Made by a program: the position numbers and the translations under genes. From an uncultured Candidatus Melainabacteria bacterium (lineage in GTDB: Bacteria > Cyanobacteriota > Vampirovibrionia > LMEP-6097), in assembly GCA_937927525.1 (NCBI GenBank), contig CALBDR010000285.1:1-19616 (forward strand): a stretch of DNA of 19,616 nt, in the 5' to 3' direction. Every line of letters starts with the position of its first letter. Position 1 is the stretch's first letter. Positions 1 to 7,228 of this stretch are shown here, piece after piece. The notes beneath the pieces were generated by a model, which did no database searches, had not been told where the DNA came from, and saw only the letters and a list, made by a program, of their open reading frames with translations.

Positions 1-258
1 AAACTCCTTTTACTTAAAAGTGGAATGTATGGTCTATTTTATCGGGGGCATGCCATTCAAAAAAGCAACCTTCCAGCGATGCCGGACAAAATGAGCCTAA
101 AGCTGCTAGAAGAAATAATCCCGGCGAGGGAATTCTTCCAGAGGGTGAAGGTGACATGGTAAGTCTTATTCCTACTGAGCAGGGACCAGTGACTGCTGAA
201 AAGATGCATAGCCTTCATGAATCTTGGACTTTTACAGGAAATGGTGATGGTATATAAA
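1..258 (+). CDS. Possible small lipoprotein, 5' end off window, reading frame broken
   Basis: The frame ending at the TAA at 256-258 is open from 18 and gives about 79 residues. It contains LSGAC (Cys codon 51-53), which fits a lipobox, followed by a polar Lys/Ser/Gln-rich tail as in small lipoproteins. In this frame a stop at 15-17 leaves no room for a signal peptide. A different frame (codons from base 1) encodes a hydrophobic KLLLLKSGMYGLF stretch just before it. One missing base around the T-run at 37-40 would join the two into a normal lipoprotein signal. Either a real frameshift or a sequencing error could explain this, or the frame may not be coding. It ends 22 bases before the convergent sulfotransferase gene. 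No family recognised. Confidence 0.25.
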
Positions 259-280
259 CAATAATTAAGAAGATTTTGCT

Positions 281-1198
281 CTATATCCTAGAAACCTTAG
301 GGTCTCTCTCAATCATAGATTGAAGCTCCAGGGAAAAATCGATGTCTAAGAAATCACAGATTTCACTAAAAGTCTTAACCTTATTTGAAATCATATCTTC
401 GTAGTTAATCTCTATGACTTTCTTGGCGCGCTCACGCGCGCTTAAACCTTCACAAATCTTGGCAAGAGACTCACTTGCCCATTTATTTGCTTCCTTATAC
501 TGAAACTCACAAACATCTTTAAGAGACCACTTTAGGACTCTATCTTCTGCGTTACTCAAACGAGGTTCTAAAAACTTTTCCCAGCCAGGCGGATTAATAA
601 ACTTCCAAACTTCCCCATCATAACCCTCAAAATCAATTCTGGAATTATATTCATAAAACTTCCGGAATTTAAAATCAAAAAGCTTTCCCTTCGACTGCCA
701 AGCTTTCATTAAAGAATTTATATTCCCTTCAGGAGAACGTTTCAAATAAATAAACTGTGCATCAGGAAAGACTTTATTAATAAATTCTACTCGAAAAACA
801 TTTGGAGGGGTTTTATCGATAATTCGATATTGATTTAGATTTAAAACCTCTTCTTTCCATAGTCTATTGAAGTCTAGAAACCACTTGAATAAAGGCTTTG
901 CCTTTTCTCGAAAGCTTACAATGCGTGAAATTTGACCACTGTTCGGGTTGTTAAAAGTATTTAAATGATAAAGTTCTTCGAAAAGTTCGCTGCTAAAGCC
1001 GTGTTTATTAATTTGTTCGTTATAATCCTCTTCATTTAAAGGTATAGAGAAAATAGGATCACGGGGATCTTCTAAAAATCTTTCCCAGAGATAATGAGAC
1101 TCTCTATAGCTAGACCACAGTTCTTTACTTTCGCTAAGTATTTTAAGCAGGTAAGAAGAACCACTTCTAGGACAAGCAATTATAAAAACTGGTTTTAT
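281..1198 (-). CDS. PAPS-dependent sulfotransferase family protein, no canonical start codon
   Basis: The frame runs without a stop from the end of galE to a TAG at 281-283, about 305 residues. It shows the 5'-phosphosulfate-binding loop near its start (ACPRSGSS, about residues 8-15) and the 3'-phosphate-binding segment LKRSPEGNINS with R154 and S162. These are the two hallmark motifs of sulfotransferases, which transfer sulfate from PAPS to a hydroxyl or amine, often on a carbohydrate or lipid. The first ATG/GTG/TTG in frame is a TTG at 745, far inside the fold, so starting there would remove the PAPS loop. Family members usually begin M-K-P-V-F-I-I. Here the matching codon is ATA at 1196-1198, overlapping the galE stop as ATAA. 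ATT (about 1211-1213) and CTG (1205-1207) are upstream alternatives, with GGGAG just before the ATT. Coupling to galE is likely. The family is clear; start and acceptor are unknown. Confidence 0.75.
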   Translation of the reverse strand: MKPVFIIACPRSGSSYLLKILSESKELWSSYRESHYLWERFLEDPRDPIFSIPLNEEDYNEQINKHGFSSELFEELYHLNTFNNPNSGQISRIVSFREKAKPLFKWFLDFNRLWKEEVLNLNQYRIIDKTPPNVFRVEFINKVFPDAQFIYLKRSPEGNINSLMKAWQSKGKLFDFKFRKFYEYNSRIDFEGYDGEVWKFINPPGWEKFLEPRLSNAEDRVLKWSLKDVCEFQYKEANKWASESLAKICEGLSARERAKKVIEINYEDMISNKVKTFSEICDFLDIDFSLELQSMIERDPKVSRI

Positions 1199-2193
1199 GA
1201 TTTGCAGCTTAATTTATTCTCCCAGAAAAGTTTACGGTGCTGATAAGCATCACTGATAATTTTTTCAATATTATTGAACTCTGGTATGAAATTTAAATTA
1301 GCTTTTGCTTTTTCTGCTGAAGCTACTAAATAAGCAGGATCACCCGGGCGTCTATCTTTCTTTTCATAGTCCAGCTTTGAACCTAAAACTTTTTCGACAT
1401 TTTCGATTATTTCTTTTACTGAAAAACCTTTACCGTAACCAAGGTTATAGGCTTGATTTAGATTTTTTGAAGAAATCTTAAATTCGTTTAGAGCATTTAC
1501 ATGTGCTTTAGCTAAGTCCCTAACATGGATGTAATCCCTTACAGCAGTTCCGTCATGGCTGGGATAATCTGTCCCGAATAGCGCAAAGCTCTTTCTTTGC
1601 TCTAAAGCAAAGTCAAGTATTAGAGGGATAAGGTGAGTTTCTGGTTCATGACATTCCCCAAGGCTGTTATAGGCTCCAGCTACATTGAAAAATCTGAAAA
1701 TTATATGATTGATCTCACCCTGCATTTCACACAGATAGTTCTCAAACATCAACTTAGATTCACCATAAGGGTTAATGGGTTTTAACTCAGAATCTTCTGG
1801 AATTGCTGTTAATTCTTTAGGCATACCGTATACAGCAGCTGTGCTTGAGAAAATAATATTTTTAAAATTTAACTTGATTAGCTCATCAAGCATAAGCTTT
1901 GCTTTAGTGAAATTGTTTTCTATATACTTCTCTGGTTCTTTAACAGACTCAGCCACTTCGATAAAACCTGCCATGTGTATCACTGTATCTAAGTCAGGGT
2001 ACTCTGATTTGATTCTGGCTAAAATGTCTGTATCAGCAATATCACCTCTATAAACTTTTACTGAATCAGGGATGTTATTTTCAAAACCAGTATAAAAAGC
2101 ATCTAAGCCTATGACTTCGTAACCATTATCTATGCATGTTTGGGAGGTGATACTACCTATATATCCAGCACAGCCTGTAATTAAAACTTTCAT
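1195..2193 (-). CDS. galE: UDP-glucose 4-epimerase
   Basis: GalE interconverts UDP-glucose and UDP-galactose with a bound NAD+ and supplies galactose donors for surface glycans. The 332-residue protein is a standard extended short-chain dehydrogenase. The Rossmann glycine motif GCAGYIGS lies at residues 7-14. A Ser/Thr patch (FSSTAAVYG, 115-123) is followed by the catalytic pair Y143xxxK147 in NPYGESK. RDYIHVRDLA lies at 219-228 and RRPGDP at 281-286, as in typical bacterial GalE. Length is normal. The ATG at 2193 has no strong Shine-Dalgarno upstream. Only 26 bases separate it from the divergent glycosyltransferase start. The downstream sulfotransferase overlaps its stop, suggesting one transcript. 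Other UDP-hexose 4-epimerases of the same family (for example acting on GlcNAc) cannot be excluded. Confidence 0.93.
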   Translation of the reverse strand: MKVLITGCAGYIGSITSQTCIDNGYEVIGLDAFYTGFENNIPDSVKVYRGDIADTDILARIKSEYPDLDTVIHMAGFIEVAESVKEPEKYIENNFTKAKLMLDELIKLNFKNIIFSSTAAVYGMPKELTAIPEDSELKPINPYGESKLMFENYLCEMQGEINHIIFRFFNVAGAYNSLGECHEPETHLIPLILDFALEQRKSFALFGTDYPSHDGTAVRDYIHVRDLAKAHVNALNEFKISSKNLNQAYNLGYGKGFSVKEIIENVEKVLGSKLDYEKKDRRPGDPAYLVASAEKAKANLNFIPEFNNIEKIISDAYQHRKLFWENKLSCKS

Positions 2194-2219
2194 TCATACT
2201 TATTTTAGCGTGCTTTGCT

Positions 2220-3287
2220 ATGATTTCCTTAGTGAAAATTAGTTTGGCGATTTGTTCTTATAACCGTTATGAAAAGCTAAAAGTTTTACTTGAGGTTTTA
2301 AAAAAACAGATTGAGAATAGTGCATTTGCAGCCAAGACTATAGGAAGTAGTTTCGAACTTATAATTGTTGATAATAACTCTGCAGATGAAACTAAGTCTT
2401 TAAAAGATTTTTCTATTAAGGATAATGAATATAAATATCTGGTGGAGATGAAGCCCGGCTTATCTGCTGCTAGGAATAAAGCTTTAAGGGAGTTCACAGG
2501 AGACTTAATTTGTTTCCTAGATGATGATGTTATCGTGCAACCTAATTTTATAGCAAGCCTTTTAAAGATCAGTAAAAGACCTTTAGTTGAAATTGGCATA
2601 ATCGGAGCTAGAGTGAAGCTTCCTAAGGAGCTTAAAGAGTCAAACTTTTTAAAGAAATATAGGTTTATTTCACCATCTGTTTTTCCAGAGCACGATTATG
2701 GCAGCTTTGCTAAAAAATATCCTTTCCAGGAACAAGCAAAGTTCATGGAAAACCCAATTGGAGCTTGTTTCTTAATGTCACGAGATGTTGTCGATAGTTT
2801 GTCGATGTTTAATGAGAATATCGGTGTAGGTGCTAAAAAGTTTGGTGAGACTTTACATGAAGATACTGAGTTTTTTAGAAGAGCTATGAATCAAGGCATT
2901 AGCCTTGAATATTCACCAGAACTTTGCGTGGAGCATCCCTTGGATGATGATAGGTTAGACACGAGAAGAATTTATAACTGGTATTTTAACTCAGGGAAAA
3001 GCTTTGTGTTACTAGCTAAACATAAGCCGGAAATATTTGCAAAAAAAAATCAAGCTGAGTTAATAGGGGTTCCTTATGCTTTATTGAAGTTTTGGCCGAG
3101 TTTCTTGAATTTCGAATTTCTTGAAATACCTTTCTACATGCATTTTAAGTTAGTAGTAGTTTATTTTCTCTCAGTTCTTGTTCATTTAACCATGCAAGAG
3201 TCATGGGTTATTTTTTATAAGGCTCAGTTCTTTAAAACCATGGGAGAGATTGCAGGTTTTAGACTAGTTAAGCTAGTTGAGACTTGA
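2220..3287 (+). CDS. Family 2 (GT-A) glycosyltransferase
   Basis: The 355-residue protein begins with the GT2 nucleotide-sugar fold: LAICSYNRYEKL (9-20), then ELIIVDNNSADET (46-58), KPGLSAARNKAL (78-89) and the metal-binding DDD at 101-103 in CFLDDDV. An acceptor-side segment carries the ED pair at 214-215 (LHEDTEFFRR), with H239 further on. The C-terminal part (about 280-340) is rich in aromatic and aliphatic residues, including a strongly hydrophobic run at about 310-325, so the enzyme is probably membrane-attached on the cytoplasmic face. Role: transfer of a sugar from a nucleotide donor to a surface glycan or lipid carrier; donor and acceptor cannot be read. It sits head to head with galE at 26 bases and has no clear Shine-Dalgarno before its ATG. 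A GTG four codons in (2232) is an alternative start. Confidence 0.85.
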   Translation: MISLVKISLAICSYNRYEKLKVLLEVLKKQIENSAFAAKTIGSSFELIIVDNNSADETKSLKDFSIKDNEYKYLVEMKPGLSAARNKALREFTGDLICFLDDDVIVQPNFIASLLKISKRPLVEIGIIGARVKLPKELKESNFLKKYRFISPSVFPEHDYGSFAKKYPFQEQAKFMENPIGACFLMSRDVVDSLSMFNENIGVGAKKFGETLHEDTEFFRRAMNQGISLEYSPELCVEHPLDDDRLDTRRIYNWYFNSGKSFVLLAKHKPEIFAKKNQAELIGVPYALLKFWPSFLNFEFLEIPFYMHFKLVVVYFLSVLVHLTMQESWVIFYKAQFFKTMGEIAGFRLVKLVET

Positions 3288-3366
3288 ATACCCTGGCTTA
3301 GAGCTTTAGGGCTAAATCGAGTATAGTTTAGTTTTGTAGCTCACTCTTTAGTGGAATTATATAGCT

Positions 3367-4713
3367 ATGGGTACTTACTTACAAATATTTGTAAGTTTTA
3401 TGGTCTTGATTAGTTTCAAGCCTAGCTCTGCTAGTTCTTTGAATCGCTTTGAAAGAGAACCGTATCTCCAGAATTATACTCACGAAGGTGCTATACACCT
3501 TTTGTTTACAGTTAAATATCCTACTCAAGTTCGGGTTTACTATGGTAACCACAAAACTAGTTTAAGTTTGCATTCTAGTGACCTGATGGTTAGAGAAGAC
3601 CATGATTTAGTTTTAAAGCACTTAAAGCCAGATATAGAGTACTTTTATAAAATTGAAGCTTTTGATAGGAAGCGTGGTTGGCTTCCACTTCATGAAGGTT
3701 TGAAATCCTTTGTTACCCCTAATCATTTACCTTTTAACCATGAATTTAGTGCGTGGATTTTAGGAGATCCTGGGACTTATAAAGCGTCTAACTTTCAGAA
3801 ACTATTTAAAAATACTGAAAAAAATATTTTAAATTCTTTAGAAAGCTTTGATAAGGACTTACCTGACATGGTTTTTACTCTTGGTAATAATGCCTATCAT
3901 AACGGGTCAAAGGAAGATTTTGATAGAGCTTTTTTCGGGGTTTTTGGTGATTTAATGCAGAAAATTCCTTTCTATCCATTATTTGGCAAGCATGATTTTG
4001 GGAATATAGAGGAAAAACAAGTTTATTCTGTATCTTGTCCAGAGCCTAAGGGTGTTTTCTTTGATTTATTTCATCTGCCTGAAGAAGGTGATGCTGGTGG
4101 TATAGCTTCCAAGACAGAAGCTTATTACTCTGTAGATTATCGTTCGGTGCATTTTGTTGTTTTAGATACCATGGGTTTACAGTGTAATTTAGAGGAAATG
4201 ATGAACTGGTTGGATAAAGACCTCGCAACTGTTCCTGATGAAAAATGGACTATTATTCTTTCTCATCACCCTATTACTGAAAGGTTTTTTAAAAATCCTA
4301 AAAAGTTAGATCATATTTTTCAAGATGTCGAGAATAGGTATAAGTCTCGCCTTATGAAGATTATCGATAAATATAAAGTCGATTTTATGATTAGTGGGCA
4401 TTATCATCGTTATCAAAGAACTTTTCCATTGATTCAAGGGGATATTCGTTCTTCATTTAATATTCGGGTTTCAGAAGCGAATGCAGCTAGATATGAGCGA
4501 GGAGAAGGAACTATATTTATGGTGGCTGGTACTTCAGGCTCTGCCTGGGAGAACCAGAAGCTGGATAAAGCCAGGCTTACGTCATTCGTTTCCTACAAAC
4601 CTGGAGGAATTGTGATTAAAGCCAGTCCGCAGATTTTCAAATTATTTTATATCGGTGAAGGCCCACAAATTTTAGATCAGATAAAAATCATTAACACCTA
4701 TAAGCAAATCTAA
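3367..4713 (+). CDS. Exported purple-acid-phosphatase-like metallophosphoesterase with altered metal-site residues
   Basis: The 448-residue protein starts with a likely Sec signal (hydrophobic residues 5-17, cleavage probably near residue 23). A fibronectin-III-like N-terminal domain follows (about 28-117, typical of purple acid phosphatases), then a calcineurin-like metallophosphoesterase domain. Motif I is LGDPG (D134). Motif II reads LGNNAY where the family has GDNxY: N174 replaces the bridging Asp, while Y177 keeps the usual tyrosine spacing. Motif III reads FGKHD where the family has GNHD/E: K208 replaces the Asn ligand. LSHHP (H300) and SGHYH (H345, H347) are kept. The fold is therefore clear, but a normal two-metal site is doubtful; it may have changed chemistry or a binding role. 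Start: ATG preceded by GTGGAA. It follows the glycosyltransferase by 79 bases on the same strand. Confidence 0.85.
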   Translation: MGTYLQIFVSFMVLISFKPSSASSLNRFEREPYLQNYTHEGAIHLLFTVKYPTQVRVYYGNHKTSLSLHSSDLMVREDHDLVLKHLKPDIEYFYKIEAFDRKRGWLPLHEGLKSFVTPNHLPFNHEFSAWILGDPGTYKASNFQKLFKNTEKNILNSLESFDKDLPDMVFTLGNNAYHNGSKEDFDRAFFGVFGDLMQKIPFYPLFGKHDFGNIEEKQVYSVSCPEPKGVFFDLFHLPEEGDAGGIASKTEAYYSVDYRSVHFVVLDTMGLQCNLEEMMNWLDKDLATVPDEKWTIILSHHPITERFFKNPKKLDHIFQDVENRYKSRLMKIIDKYKVDFMISGHYHRYQRTFPLIQGDIRSSFNIRVSEANAARYERGEGTIFMVAGTSGSAWENQKLDKARLTSFVSYKPGGIVIKASPQIFKLFYIGEGPQILDQIKIINTYKQI

Positions 4714-4806
4714 GCTTTTCTTTATAATTATCACCTAAAGATAATGATATATTATTAGGGATCAATCGATGCCTGTTTGATTTTTTGAATCATAAATGAA
4801 TATTTA

Positions 4807-4836
4807 TTAATAGTTCGTCCGCTTTTTTTGTATAAT
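4807..4836 (+). promoter_or_regulatory. Candidate promoter for the 491-residue protein
   Basis: A perfect TATAAT lies at 4831-4836, with a weak -35-like TTAATA at 4807-4812 (18-base spacer). The expected transcription start would give a very short leader containing AGTGGA just before the ATG at 4853. The rest of the 139-base gap is AT-rich and holds a small TGATT-N5-AATCA inverted repeat. The promoter is proposed by consensus match only. Confidence 0.4.
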
Positions 4837-4852
4837 AAAAAGTGGACAAATT

Positions 4853-6328
4853 ATGTCATCAGAAATCACAAATCTTTTAAGTACTTTAAGTGCTCAAATG
4901 GAAGAGCAAAGGAATGCAGCGCCCCGATCTAATGTTGAGACTGTTAAGCCTGAAGAAAATGCCTTAGCTAATAATAATGCAGCAAATATTCCATCAACAG
5001 GTGATGCTAATGCTGATACTTTAATTAAAGCTCTTTCCGCTGACCAAACAATTAAGAGATTATTGCAAAAACAAGGACTTAAAAGTTTAAATGACCCTAC
5101 CTTAATTCAAAGAGCAGCTGAAAGAGATTTAACTAATGAAGAAGTTCCAAATGAATCGTTAACAGGTTTGCTCGAAAATGCAGAATTTCAAGCTTTAAAA
5201 GCTTCAAATCCAGAGAGGTCACCTGAAGAGTTAGCGACTATAGCTCCGAAGAAAATGAATGCTCTTGCATTATTAATGCAAGGACCTGAAGCTATTACTC
5301 TTCCAGATGGCAAAGCTGCTAATACTCAGTCTGTAGTGAAGAAAATAAAAGAATTATCAGAGGAATATAAAAAGAGTCAGATTCCTTTTGTAGATGGAGT
5401 GATGAGTGCTATTCGTGAAAACTCAGTTGCAAAAATAGCTAGCATTGTTTTTATTCCTACTTTACCTTTAGCATTCCTTGCTATGGCTGATGCTAAGACT
5501 CCTGCTAGAAGGGTTCAAGCTGATTTAGCTCTTGCTCAAAGAACTTTAGTTAACTCTATGGTGAAAAATGGTCAAATGAAAAACATACTTCAACAAACCA
5601 TAGAGCATTTAGATTTATTAAATGACTTAGATGTTAAAACTGTTTTAAATACATCTAAAGATACTAAATCCCAAACAATTGCAGCTCCGATGATGAAATT
5701 GCTTTTAGATTATTTGTTAACTGATAGAGAAAAATTAGAACTCTCTGCTGCTGAATTGAGTGAAAGTACACTTAATGCTAAATTAAATGATCCGAAGAAT
5801 AATAGAATCGAAATGGCTAAGAAAAAATTAAATAAATTAGTCGAATATTTAGATCTTGATGTTAATAAGGTTTTAGGAGATATTGAAAATTCTTTAGAGA
5901 AGTCATCTCCTCTTAAAGTCTTTGCTGGGAATTATTTTGGTTTTGATCAACTGTTTTTAGATAAGAACTATGAAGGTGCTGAAGGACGTCAAATAGACCC
6001 ATTCTTGACAGAGACTTTAAAAATGCCTAAAGACCAAGTCATTCGGCTAAGTGAAAATCTTGAGCAAACTTTAGCAGGCTTAGGAATAATTTTTGATAAA
6101 ACTGCCACTGAAATTGGCAAAGCTTATGAACATAGAAGTAGGAATCAAAGAATCGAAGATTTGAAGTTCGGTATGGCTGCAACTAATTCAGTTGGTGATA
6201 TGATTAATTCCCCTGAGCTTAAAGCTAGTGCTAATGCAGCTCGGGATATTACTAACGCAGTTGCTGGACAATTACCAAATACTCTTGACGCATTAGGTGA
6301 AGAATTAGGTGGATCATTGTTTGAATAA
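4853..6328 (+). CDS. Protein of unknown function, 491 residues
   Basis: I do not recognise a family. Residues 1-55 are polar, Asn/Ala-rich and probably disordered. There is no N-terminal signal peptide. A single hydrophobic segment lies at about 193-211 (IASIVFIPTLPLAFLAMAD), flanked by Arg/Lys (R188, K194; K215, R219, R220), which could span or dip into a membrane. Most of the remainder looks helical, with many Leu/Ala/Lys/Glu stretches (222-300, 318-350, 395-425). The C-terminus (440-490) is Ala/Asn/Leu-rich. The coding sequence is AT-rich like its neighbours. It has its own candidate promoter and stands alone between the glycan block and the convergent holB, so context gives no function. 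Start: ATG at 4853, seven bases after AGTGGA. Confidence 0.8.
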   Translation: MSSEITNLLSTLSAQMEEQRNAAPRSNVETVKPEENALANNNAANIPSTGDANADTLIKALSADQTIKRLLQKQGLKSLNDPTLIQRAAERDLTNEEVPNESLTGLLENAEFQALKASNPERSPEELATIAPKKMNALALLMQGPEAITLPDGKAANTQSVVKKIKELSEEYKKSQIPFVDGVMSAIRENSVAKIASIVFIPTLPLAFLAMADAKTPARRVQADLALAQRTLVNSMVKNGQMKNILQQTIEHLDLLNDLDVKTVLNTSKDTKSQTIAAPMMKLLLDYLLTDREKLELSAAELSESTLNAKLNDPKNNRIEMAKKKLNKLVEYLDLDVNKVLGDIENSLEKSSPLKVFAGNYFGFDQLFLDKNYEGAEGRQIDPFLTETLKMPKDQVIRLSENLEQTLAGLGIIFDKTATEIGKAYEHRSRNQRIEDLKFGMAATNSVGDMINSPELKASANAARDITNAVAGQLPNTLDALGEELGGSLFE

Positions 6329-6365
6329 GTGAAAGATAGTTTAGATAAATCTTCTAAAGCTCATC

Positions 6366-7211
6366 TTAACTAAAAAACTCTATAGAATTTAACACAGCTT
6401 TAGGATTTACATAAGAATTAAGCTTTAGCTTAGCTTCTTCTAAACTTTCAATAAAACAAATACTTTCTTTTGATATTTGTATTTTACTAATATTGTAATC
6501 AAAGTAATTTATTAACTCTTCCTTCGTGAACTTTGCTATTTCTTCGATGAAGAGTTTATTTTTTATCTGGGGACTAAAATCATCGTGTTGTGTTTTATAC
6601 TTCTCGTAAATTTCTAGTATCTTAGATGTTTTCTCGTCTGCACCAATGTTTTCTTCGTGTTCAGGCTCAATATTTATAACCTGACAGCGACTTTTTATTG
6701 TTCCCAGTACATTGTACTTAGACCTAGAGAAGAGTAAGAATAATGAACGTGGGTGAGGCTCTTCAATACTCTTTAGTAAAGCATTTGCTGGGTGTTTACT
6801 GAAAACCTGAAAGTCAGCTTCTGGAATCACTATAACTCTGAAGTATGGAGAACTTTGAGAGAGCTGTTCTTGTAGTTTTTGTACAGTAGCTACTTTTATC
6901 GTTTTACTGCTTTCTTCCCTTCCTAGTATTAGAGGGGTTTTAGGGTGTTCCTTGTTCATTAACCAAGTGCAAGAGTCGCATTCGTTGCAAGCTGTCTGCA
7001 TTTCAGCTAAAGATTTAGATATATTATGTTTACAATTAAGAATTTTATTTATCTCTAATGACAGATTTTGCTTTTCTTCTAAACTGCTCTCACCATTTAG
7101 TATATATGCATTTGCAAGCTGATTCTTCTTAAAACAAGCATCAAAGAACTCCAGTATATGAAAGTTCTTCTGAAAAGTATCTTTTAATTCAGATTCAGAG
7201 AAGGGCTTCAT
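6366..7211 (-). CDS. holB: DNA polymerase III delta'-like clamp-loader subunit
   Basis: The 281-residue product resembles the delta'/DnaX AAA+ family that opens the sliding clamp for loading on DNA. The four cysteines of the family zinc module are present (C61, C76, C79, C82 counted from the TTG one codon upstream). So are a Walker-B-like strand leading to ADFQVFSKHPANALLKSIEEP and the SRC motif at 175-177 (IKSRCQVI). The P-loop region reads NGESSLEEK and lacks the GxxGxGKT consensus, as expected for non-hydrolysing delta'. The C-terminal collar domain is short and diverged. Start: the ATG at 7211 is preferred over the TTG at 7214, because GAGGA at 7216-7220 is 4 bases from the ATG and only 1 from the TTG. 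It lies directly downstream of gatA, 17 bases from its stop, so probably the same operon. Confidence 0.8.
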   Translation of the reverse strand: MKPFSESELKDTFQKNFHILEFFDACFKKNQLANAYILNGESSLEEKQNLSLEINKILNCKHNISKSLAEMQTACNECDSCTWLMNKEHPKTPLILGREESSKTIKVATVQKLQEQLSQSSPYFRVIVIPEADFQVFSKHPANALLKSIEEPHPRSLFLLFSRSKYNVLGTIKSRCQVINIEPEHEENIGADEKTSKILEIYEKYKTQHDDFSPQIKNKLFIEEIAKFTKEELINYFDYNISKIQISKESICFIESLEEAKLKLNSYVNPKAVLNSIEFFS

Positions 7212-7228
7212 CAAGTCCTCGATTCGTT

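Noticed and set aside
281..745. Sulfotransferase as a 154-residue protein starting at TTG 745
   Set aside because: The frame continues upstream through clear family motifs including the PAPS-binding loop, so 745 is internal.
2218..2223. TATGAT as -10 of the glycosyltransferase
   Set aside because: It overlaps the ATG itself and no -35 lies at a suitable distance.
6338..6371. Inverted repeat AGTTTAGAT / ATCTTAACT after the 491-residue gene, as a terminator
   Set aside because: One mismatch, an AT-only weak stem, a long loop and no T-run on the plus strand; it also overlaps the holB stop.
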